Of a stretch of DNA of 20,327 bases, positions 8,411-14,117 are shown piece after piece. A model generated the notes under the pieces. It was not told the DNA's origin, made no database searches, and saw nothing but the letters and a program-made list of their open reading frames with translations. The translations under genes and the position numbers were made by a program. The first letter of the stretch is position 1; the number at the start of each line of letters is the position of its first letter. The stretch comes from Gaiellasilicea sp035556515 (GTDB taxonomy: Bacteria; Actinomycetota; Thermoleophilia; Gaiellales; Gaiellaceae), in NCBI GenBank assembly GCA_035556515.1, contig DATMEO010000114.1, positions 1 through 20,327 on the forward strand. The letters run 5' to 3'.

Positions 8411-8888
8411 CCGAAGCGGTTGCTCATGAAATTCGCGCCCCTCCGTGCGAAATCGACGAGCTCGCGGCCGGCCGCGAGACGGCGATCGTGCTGACATGCC
8501 CGTGGCACGTGCGCGACGGGCAGAGCCTTGCCGAGCGACTCGCCGCGCCGCTCTACGTCCCCCCGCCGGACGAGGGCGACCCGAACCCGGTCGAGGGACA
8601 GGTGTTCGGTGCCGGCGACCGGCTGCCGGTTGGTGTCGAGGCGTTCCCGGGAATCGAGCCGAACGATCTCGTGCTCTGGGTTGAGAGCCGCCGAGCGCTC
8701 GTCGTCGGCGACACGCTCATCGACCGCGGCAACGGTTTTGAGTTCCCGGCCGATTGGGCGAACAAGGGCGTGCCTCCCGAGGAGATCCTCGGGGCGTTGC
8801 GCCCGCTGCTCGAGCTGCCGGTCGACTCGTTCTCCCGACGCACGGCGCGCCGGTCGATCGAGCCGCCCTCGAGCACGCGCTCGCCTGA
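8411..8888 (+). pseudogene. Decayed metallo-beta-lactamase-like hydrolase gene
   Basis: The stretch after the LuxR gene encodes a recognisable protein core only if read in more than one frame. RLLMKFAPL (to about 8443) is in one frame. The continuous core from CEIDELAAGRETAIVLTCPWH through VEAFPGIEPNDLVLWV and ALVVGDTLIDRGNG to LLELPV (about 8446-8823) is in a second. The natural ending LPTHGAPVDRAALEHALA with its stop (8886-8888) is in a third, reached by a one-base slip near 8824-8826. The LPTHG ending and the VVGDTL segment are typical of MBL-fold-like actinobacterial proteins. Roughly the first 40-60 residues expected for the family are missing, and no intact start or ribosome site is seen. 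A sequencing error could explain one break but not the missing N-terminus. Confidence 0.7.
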
Positions 8889-8905
8889 CGCCCGCGAGGC
8901 GCGGG

Positions 8906-8921
8906 CATACTGTGCTGGATG
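8906..8921 (+). promoter_or_regulatory. -10-like element for a probable leaderless start
   Basis: CATACT (8906-8911), with A at position 2 and T at position 6, lies 7 bases before the ATG at 8919. No Shine-Dalgarno sequence lies between. Transcription would begin at or next to the start codon. No clear -35 element was identified. Confidence 0.35.
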
Positions 8922-9899
8922 CGCGGGTGGAGGACCATCCCGGTCTGTGTCGCGGTCGCAGCGATCGCGGGTATCGCGGCTGGTGGGACGAGCTCGACGG
9001 CGGCGCTCAGCGTCCGCGAGTATCCCGTCCCGGCCGGGAGCCGTCCGCACGACGTCGCTCCCGCCCGCGACGGCGGCGTCTGGTACACGGCGCAGGGCTC
9101 GGGGGAGCTCGGCTGGCTCGACCCCAAGACCGGCCGAACGAGACACGTCGCGCTCGGAGACGGCTCGGCGCCGCACGGTGTCATCGTCGGCCCCGACGGG
9201 GCGCCGTGGATCACCGACAGCGGGCTCAACGCGATCGTCCGGGTCGACCCGAAGACGCGGCGCGTCCGGAGTTTCCCGCTGCCCGCGTCGTCGGGCTACG
9301 CCAACCTCAATACCGCCGTCTTCGACCGGCGTGGCGTCCTCTGGTTCACGGGGCAGAGCGGGATCTACGGGCGGCTCGACCCGCGCGTGGGAAAGGTGCG
9401 TGTCTTCCGGGCTCCAAGAGGAGCAGGCCCGTATGGGATCACGGCGACGCCGTCGGGCGCGATCTACTACGCGTCTCTCGCGGGTAACTACCTCGGCCGC
9501 GTCGACGTCGTGCGCTTCACCGCGCGCGTGCTGCAGCCGCCGACGCGCGACCAGGGCGCGCGCCGAGCGTGGTCCGACTCGAAGGGGCGGATCTGGGTGA
9601 GCGAGTGGAACGCCGGCAAGCTCGCTATGTACGCACCTGCCACCGGGCGCTGGCGCGAATGGCGCCTCCCGGGCGCGACGCCCATGCCCTACGCCGTCTA
9701 CGTCGACGAGGCCGACGACGTCTGGCTGAGCGATTTCGGCGCGAACGCCCTGGTTCGCTTCGACCCAAAGACGGAGAAGTTCACGCGCATCCGGCTCCCC
9801 AGCTCACCCGCGAACGTCAGGCAGATCCTCGGCCGCCGGGGTGAGGTGTGGGGCGCGGAATCCGGCGTCGACAAGCTTGTCGTCGTTCGGACGCCCTAG
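8919..9899 (+). CDS. Exported Vgb-like (streptogramin lyase-type) beta-propeller protein
   Basis: This 326-residue protein has an N-terminal signal sequence (about 1-29, hydrophobic core VCVAVAAIAGIAAGG). About six or seven beta-propeller repeats follow, with recurring elements such as PHDVAPARDGGVWYTAQ, GVIVGPDGAPWITDSGLNA, VDPKTRRVRSFPLP and DDVWLSDFGANALVRFDPKT. This repeat style (GPDG.xW.T, then an IxRxDPKT strand) marks the virginiamycin B lyase/SMP-30/NHL propeller group. Whether it is a true lyase cannot be decided; most exported members in soil actinobacteria are of unknown function. The start ATG lacks a ribosome site and may be leaderless. Its stop TAG shares the palindrome CTAG (9896-9899) with the stop of the convergent phosphatase gene. 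Confidence 0.85.
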   Translation: MRGWRTIPVCVAVAAIAGIAAGGTSSTAALSVREYPVPAGSRPHDVAPARDGGVWYTAQGSGELGWLDPKTGRTRHVALGDGSAPHGVIVGPDGAPWITDSGLNAIVRVDPKTRRVRSFPLPASSGYANLNTAVFDRRGVLWFTGQSGIYGRLDPRVGKVRVFRAPRGAGPYGITATPSGAIYYASLAGNYLGRVDVVRFTARVLQPPTRDQGARRAWSDSKGRIWVSEWNAGKLAMYAPATGRWREWRLPGATPMPYAVYVDEADDVWLSDFGANALVRFDPKTEKFTRIRLPSSPANVRQILGRRGEVWGAESGVDKLVVVRTP

Positions 9900-10525
9900 G
9901 ATCGCAGCGCCGCCCAGCCGCGCGGAAGGATGCGGCCGATGAGCCTGAACCTGGCACTTCCGAGCGGGCGGAAGACCAGCGTCTCGCCCTCTTCGAGGGT
10001 GTGTCCCGTGGCGTCCCCGACCACGCTGCCGTGCGTGACGAGCACGGTGACGCGGCCGGCGTCGGGTTTCGCACCGAGCAACTGTCGCGCTGTGCGGATT
10101 TGTCGTCGCCACGCCGCGTCGTGCACGGCGACAACGGTGTTCAGAAGCGCCGAGTTGACGGTTGCGCGGCCGAACGCGAGCCTTGCCGTCTCGCGAGTGC
10201 GGCAGAACGGACTCGAGAGCACGGCGCCGATCCGAAGCTTCAGCCGCCGCGCGCCCTGCCCGATGCGCCTCGCGTCGCGGCGGCCCTCTGTCGAGAGGTT
10301 GCGTTGCGTGCGGCAGTCCTTCAGGTCGACCGGATTCCGGTCGGGCTTCGAGAAGTCGGTAGCCGCGTGCCGGATGACGAGGATCACCCCGCCGCGCCGC
10401 AGTTGATCGCCGAGTGGCGAGTCCGCAGCCGCCCCAGAAGAGACCGCCAGGGCAGCGACCATCGAGACGACGGCAAGCCCGCGGGCTGGTCCCGACAGCA
10501 TCACGTCGACCAGAACGTGCGTCAC
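9896..10525 (-). CDS. Exported histidine phosphatase family protein
   Basis: This 209-residue protein of the phosphoglycerate-mutase-like superfamily starts at a GTG (10525). An in-frame ATG at 10501 giving MLSGPARGLAVVS is an alternative that keeps the signal peptide. The hydrophobic stretch LAVVSMVAALAVSSGAAA (about 17-34) looks like a signal sequence with cleavage near AAADS. The catalytic core is present: VILVIRHAATD with Arg52-His53 (the phosphohistidine), SSPFCRTRETA with a conserved Arg near 109, and VTHGSVV with His165. NLSTEGRRDARRIG is the family's typical second segment. It would hydrolyse phosphate esters outside the cytoplasm; the substrate is unknown. The sequence CATGAT sits 6 bases before the GTG with no Shine-Dalgarno, which suggests a leaderless transcript. 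Confidence 0.87.
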   Translation of the reverse strand: MTHVLVDVMLSGPARGLAVVSMVAALAVSSGAAADSPLGDQLRRGGVILVIRHAATDFSKPDRNPVDLKDCRTQRNLSTEGRRDARRIGQGARRLKLRIGAVLSSPFCRTRETARLAFGRATVNSALLNTVVAVHDAAWRRQIRTARQLLGAKPDAGRVTVLVTHGSVVGDATGHTLEEGETLVFRPLGSARFRLIGRILPRGWAALRS

Positions 10526-10611
10526 CGATCCATCATGACCGATGTCGGAACGGCCACGGCGCTGAGATACGGGGAAGACATCGCTGACCCGCGCGCGCCG
10601 CCAGAGGCCGG

Positions 10612-11709
10612 TTATTCGGCGGAGATCGTGATCGCGTGCAGCGTGGCGGCTGCTTCGCTCAGCGGTTCCCAGGCATGGAGCGTCACCGCTCTGCTCGAGC
10701 TCCCGGACCTCCAGACGAACACCAGGTGGTTGCCGAGGTACCCGCCAGCCGGGTGCGGCGGCACCAGGAAGAGAAGGCCACGCCTGTCGCCCCAGGTGGC
10801 GAGGCCGAACGAGAGCGGCTGCTCCCGTTTCGTTTTCAATAGGCCGTTACGCAATGCGACGGCATGTCGCCCCCAGGGCTCGCGCCAAGGCGCGATCCGC
10901 TCGGTGTCGCCGGCGAGGATGCCGATGTGCGCCATCCGAGGCGGCCGGTTTCGGTCAGGCTGCGCAGGATCCTCGCCTCCTCGTTCGAGGTCGAAGACGT
11001 CGAGGCTGCCCGCGTGTCCCAGGAGATCTCGTGCGAGGTGCGAGAGGTAGGGCGCGCGGACGCCGGGAACCCGGGTCGGACAGATCGCGCGGAGCAGCGG
11101 TGAGCGCCGGCAGTGCTCGATCCGCGCCTTCGCCAAGGCGACCAGCTCGACCGGATGTGCAGGGCGCATGTCGACCAGGAGCGTGTCGACAACTCTCCGG
11201 GCTTGGGCCGCGAGTCTCGCCGGCGCCTCCTGCCCGAGCAGCACGTAGACGCCGAACATGCGACCGGCCTCGACGAACTGCGCGGTGCCGCCGGAGCCGG
11301 AGAAACACTCGATCGCCGGCGGCTCATGGATCGGCAGCGACGCTGCCGTGAACCGATCCGGCCGCGGTGCGCCGCCCGTGCCTTTCAGCAGCAGGGGAGT
11401 CCGCCACTCGACGACGACGATCGCGACTTCGTCGTTCGGGAAGTCGTACGCACTGACCTGACAGGCGCCCGAGCCCGGCTGGATCGGGCCCGACGAGACG
11501 GCCAGGCGAACGACCGGATCGCGGAACCTTCCGGCTTCGGTGTAGGTCTCGTACCAGCCGCCCGGCACCTCGATCTCGACTCCGTCCGCGCCGACGTAAT
11601 GCGGGACGGCTGCGGCCGCAGCAGGAGCGGGCGCATCGGCATCGCCGTTCGAGTCCGCAGAGCAACCAGTCGCGACCACGACGAGAAGCAGGAGAGAAAG
11701 ACGCAGCAT
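10612..11709 (-). CDS. Putative lipoprotein of unknown function
   Basis: This 365-residue protein begins MLRLSLLLLVVVATGCS, a lipoprotein-type signal with the lipidated cysteine at position 16 (ATGC; the -3 residue is Ala rather than the usual Leu, so the lipobox is slightly atypical). An Asp/Ala/Pro-rich linker (about 17-36) precedes a folded region beginning VEIEVPGGWYETYTEAGRF, a motif seen in PsbP/LpqN-like actinobacterial lipoprotein domains. That link is tentative. Cysteines occur in GACQVSAYDF, AIECFSGSG, EHCRRSPLL and AICPTR and could form disulfides. The C-terminal third (GLATWGDRRGLLFLVPPHP...) is beta-rich. It lies 86 bases downstream of the histidine phosphatase start, same strand, with no clear ribosome site for the lipoprotein start itself. 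Confidence 0.78.
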   Translation of the reverse strand: MLRLSLLLLVVVATGCSADSNGDADAPAPAAAAAVPHYVGADGVEIEVPGGWYETYTEAGRFRDPVVRLAVSSGPIQPGSGACQVSAYDFPNDEVAIVVVEWRTPLLLKGTGGAPRPDRFTAASLPIHEPPAIECFSGSGGTAQFVEAGRMFGVYVLLGQEAPARLAAQARRVVDTLLVDMRPAHPVELVALAKARIEHCRRSPLLRAICPTRVPGVRAPYLSHLARDLLGHAGSLDVFDLERGGEDPAQPDRNRPPRMAHIGILAGDTERIAPWREPWGRHAVALRNGLLKTKREQPLSFGLATWGDRRGLLFLVPPHPAGGYLGNHLVFVWRSGSSSRAVTLHAWEPLSEAAATLHAITISAE

Positions 11710-11775
11710 CCTGGAGAACTACGTCGGAGCCCTTGCCGCGAGTCCCCAGTCGCCGGATTTGACCGTTCCTCCGAG

Positions 11776-12471
11776 TCAGGCGTTCATGACCGAGAGGCAG
11801 AACCCCAGCGCGGTCGCCGCACCGGCGAGTGCGCCGCCACGCTCGAACGAGAACGGAATCAGCGAGTTCGTGAGCATCGCGAGCAAGCCTCCGGCCGCGA
11901 GGGCAGCAGCGCGATCGCCCTGCACGGCACTCGTCAGGTCGGTCGCCAGGAAGCCGAGAGCGGCGGCAGCGGCGCAGGCGAGCACGACGAGCAGCCAGAG
12001 CTGACCGAGCCGCCGCGGGCCCCAGCCGCTCGCCGCGAGGTCGGCGGAGGGCGCAATCGCCTGCGGGATGTTCGAGATGAAGACCGCGGCGACGAAGCCG
12101 AGGCTGATCGTGACCCCGGTTCCGACCTGGATGCCGAGGATCATGGATTCGGGGACGCCGTCGACCACGGAGCCGACGACGATGCCCATCGCCCCGCCCG
12201 CGCCCGAGGAGCCGAAGCGTCTCTCGACGATCTGGTCGGCAACGAGAAAGACGGCGACACCGACCATCATCCAAACGCCGGTCTGCCACGGCTCGATGTC
12301 GGTCTGCGCCTCAGGCAGCAGGTCGAAGGAGACTGCCGCGATCATCGCTCCGGCGCCGAAGCCGCCGAGGATGCCGACCACCTTGGTGGGGACCGTGACC
12401 CAGCAGACAGCAAGGCCCGCAATGAGCAGGGACAACTGCGCGAGCAAGCCCCAGCCGAACGCTTCGAGCAT
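11776..12471 (-). CDS. ZIP-family metal transporter with altered metal-site residues
   Basis: This 231-residue polytopic membrane protein has about eight hydrophobic segments and fits the ZIP (ZRT/IRT-like) transporter length and topology. Segment 4 has GIVVGSVVDGVPESMILG, where the canonical HNxPEG reads DGVPES (Asp104, Pro107, Glu108). Segment 5 has VFISNIPQAIAPSADL, where the canonical HExPHE reads SNIPQA (Ser133 to Ala138). Most of the metal-liganding His/Glu residues of typical zinc ZIPs are therefore replaced. GFGAGAMIAAVSFDLLPEA (36-54) matches the family's first conserved helix. The protein may carry a different ion or another solute; the fold call is firmer than the zinc role. The gene starts 9 bases after the TOPRIM gene stop on the same strand, so the two are probably co-transcribed. 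Confidence 0.8.
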   Translation of the reverse strand: MLEAFGWGLLAQLSLLIAGLAVCWVTVPTKVVGILGGFGAGAMIAAVSFDLLPEAQTDIEPWQTGVWMMVGVAVFLVADQIVERRFGSSGAGGAMGIVVGSVVDGVPESMILGIQVGTGVTISLGFVAAVFISNIPQAIAPSADLAASGWGPRRLGQLWLLVVLACAAAAALGFLATDLTSAVQGDRAAALAAGGLLAMLTNSLIPFSFERGGALAGAATALGFCLSVMNA

Positions 12472-12480
12472 TCGCCGACG

Positions 12481-13038
12481 CTACGGCCCGAAAAAAGGTG
12501 TTTCATCGACCCTTTGGGATGAATTCTCCGTGGCGAAGGCGAGCACGCGTTCGAGTGGCTCGGGCACGCGGCTGAGGTCGAGCGCCTCGACGAGCGGCGC
12601 CGCGTAACGGATCTTCCAGTTGTGGAGCCAGCCGTGCAGCTGCGCCTCGAGCGGCTTCTCCCGCTGCGCGGGCTGCTTCCGGTAGGTCGTGAACGCGCCG
12701 AGCTGCCCTCGCACCTCGACGAGCTTGAGCATCCGCTCCGTTCCGAGCGCGCGGACGAGCTCCCCCTCGAGATCGGGGTTGCACGCGAAGAAGCCGTCGG
12801 CGCCGAAGCCGGCGCGCTCGAGCCCTCGCAGAACGGCGCGCTCCTCCGCCACGTCGTAGAGGCCGGCAACGCGGAGGCCGCTCACCCCGCCCAGGGCGCG
12901 CTCGATCGCCTGCGCGCCGCCGATCGCCACCACGGCGACGCCCTCGGCGGCGAGATCGCGGCCGCGCCGGGCCGCGAGCGTCTCGAGCGCGATCCGGTCG
13001 CTGACCCCCTCGACGAGGACGATGGCACGCTGGGTCAT
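12481..13038 (-). CDS. Standalone TOPRIM-domain protein (OLD-nuclease-like)
   Basis: This 185-residue protein opens with IVLVEGVSDRIALETLA (6-22), the TOPRIM catalytic-glutamate motif (Glu10) of OLD-family nucleases. VVAIGGAQAIERAL (36-49) and GLYDVAEERAVLRGLERAG (59-77) follow, with acidic residues Asp62, Glu65 and Glu66 at the second metal site. FFACNPDLEGELVRALG (83-99) and FTTYRKQPAQREKPLEAQLHGW are a C-terminal region I recall from actinobacterial TOPRIM proteins that lack the ATPase half of OLD. It could therefore act as a metal-dependent nuclease or primase-like enzyme on its own. This is inferred from the fold. The start ATG overlaps the stop of a hydrolase remnant as ATGA. It is followed after 9 bases by the ZIP-like transporter. 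Confidence 0.8.
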   Translation of the reverse strand: MTQRAIVLVEGVSDRIALETLAARRGRDLAAEGVAVVAIGGAQAIERALGGVSGLRVAGLYDVAEERAVLRGLERAGFGADGFFACNPDLEGELVRALGTERMLKLVEVRGQLGAFTTYRKQPAQREKPLEAQLHGWLHNWKIRYAAPLVEALDLSRVPEPLERVLAFATENSSQRVDETPFFGP

Positions 13039-13199
13039 GGAGCCGTGAACGCGAGGATCAGCTGCGCCGCCTCGAGCGGGACGTCGAGCTGCGGGCAGTG
13101 GCCGACGCCGTCGAGCTCGACCCTGTCGGCGTGGGGAAACCAGTCCTGCCGGTAGCGCGCGGCGGCTTCATCCCGGCATTCTCGCCGACGCTTCGAGCT
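13035..13199 (-). pseudogene. C-terminal remnant of an alpha/beta hydrolase
   Basis: Between the stop of the exported protein gene (13200-13202) and the TOPRIM start, the minus strand is open for 54 codons with no ATG or GTG start. From about 13172 it reads RDEAAARYRQDW, then HADRVELDGVGHCPQLDVPL and ILAFTAP before a TGA at 13037-13035. The GVGHCPQLDVPLEAAQ segment is the catalytic-histidine end of an alpha/beta hydrolase; the nucleophile and acid regions are absent. The stop overlaps the TOPRIM ATG by four bases. This suggests an intact upstream hydrolase was once coupled to the TOPRIM gene and was lost by deletion. Confidence 0.62.
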
Positions 13200-14066
13200 C
13201 TACGGCGTGGACGTCGGTCGCACCACGACCTCGACGACGTACGAAAGGCTGAGGTCGCCCACCCGCGCTCTCAGTCTCCAGCAGCCCGCAGCCGGGAAGC
13301 TCACCGCCGACATGAACGACGGCTTCTCGGCGTTCGCGAACGAGCCCTGGTTGACCCCGAGCACACGCAGCGGCGGGGCAGGCGCGTCGAGGCGCTCGCC
13401 CGAGATCGTCGGCTTGCTCCCGGGCGGTGTCGTCACCCAGAGCAGCTTGTCGCCGATCGAGCCGTCGGCGGCCACGCGGTCGGAGGGCACGGCGGAGATG
13501 CCGTTCACTGCCAGGCCGGCCCAGAGGAGGCCGTTTCCGTACCAGGACACGCTGCGCGGCTGACCCGCCGGCCGGTTCCTGTTCGGCAGCGTCACCGGGC
13601 ACGCCTGGGTCGTGCTGATGCGGAGGAGCGTCTGGGAGCGGTAGCGCTGCGCGAACTGGTCGGGCCGCTGCACGAAGAACGTTCGTCCACGGCTCGAGCC
13701 GGCGCAGCCGGGGCACCAGTAGGCGAGCGTGTAGTTGCCCGAGTCGAGCGGCGGCACGCTGAAGGTCTGCGTTCCGCGGCCGTTACTGTCCGGTGCGACC
13801 GAACCGACGAAGTGCAGGCGTGGGTCGAGGCGGGAGTGGACCTCGGCCGCCAGCTCTGCTCGGACGAGGTAGAGCCGGACGGGTCGCTGCAGCGGTTTCA
13901 CTCGTCCGCTCGGCTCGAAGTCCTTCGGCGTCGCGCCCGTCCGCACCGTGACGCGGTCGTTCGGCGAGGCGCTTGGTTGGTCGAGCAGGAAGAAGAGCGC
14001 TGCGCGCGCGTTCGCCGGCGCTCCGAGCGCTACGAGAACAACTGCGATGAGGGCGAGACGCTGCAC
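13200..14066 (-). CDS. Exported protein of unknown function
   Basis: This 288-residue protein starts at a GTG (14066) with a clear signal peptide (MQRLALIAVVLVALGAPANA, cleavage near ANARA). The mature protein is beta-rich, with no further membrane helix. The first part (about 23-110) contains DRVTVRTGATPKDFEPSGRV and then an Ig-like stretch ending SGNYTLAYWCPGCAG with a CxxC motif (about 127-130), and the last part ends SAVSFPAAGCWRLRARVGDLSLSYVVEV. Four cysteines suggest disulfides or a metal site. I do not recognise the family. Upstream is a 51-base gap to the large exported protein, with an imperfect hairpin (CTGGT...ACCAG, 14079-14093) and no Shine-Dalgarno. The long plus-strand frame across this gene is a composition shadow. 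Confidence 0.72.
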   Translation of the reverse strand: MQRLALIAVVLVALGAPANARAALFFLLDQPSASPNDRVTVRTGATPKDFEPSGRVKPLQRPVRLYLVRAELAAEVHSRLDPRLHFVGSVAPDSNGRGTQTFSVPPLDSGNYTLAYWCPGCAGSSRGRTFFVQRPDQFAQRYRSQTLLRISTTQACPVTLPNRNRPAGQPRSVSWYGNGLLWAGLAVNGISAVPSDRVAADGSIGDKLLWVTTPPGSKPTISGERLDAPAPPLRVLGVNQGSFANAEKPSFMSAVSFPAAGCWRLRARVGDLSLSYVVEVVVRPTSTP

Positions 14067-14117
14067 CGCTTATCTGCCTGGTAGTACACCAGACGGGATC
14101 AGCCGGTTCCGGGGCTG

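Noticed and set aside
8488..9600. Single 370-residue plus-strand protein from the GTG at 8488
   Set aside because: Past about 8824 this frame leaves the MBL-like family and becomes Arg/Ser-rich shadow of the propeller gene. The correct family ending is in another frame.
13671..13690. Possible second SOS-like palindrome around AACGTT
   Set aside because: The CGAAC-N4-GTTCG spacing is not met, and the site lies inside the coding sequence of an exported protein.
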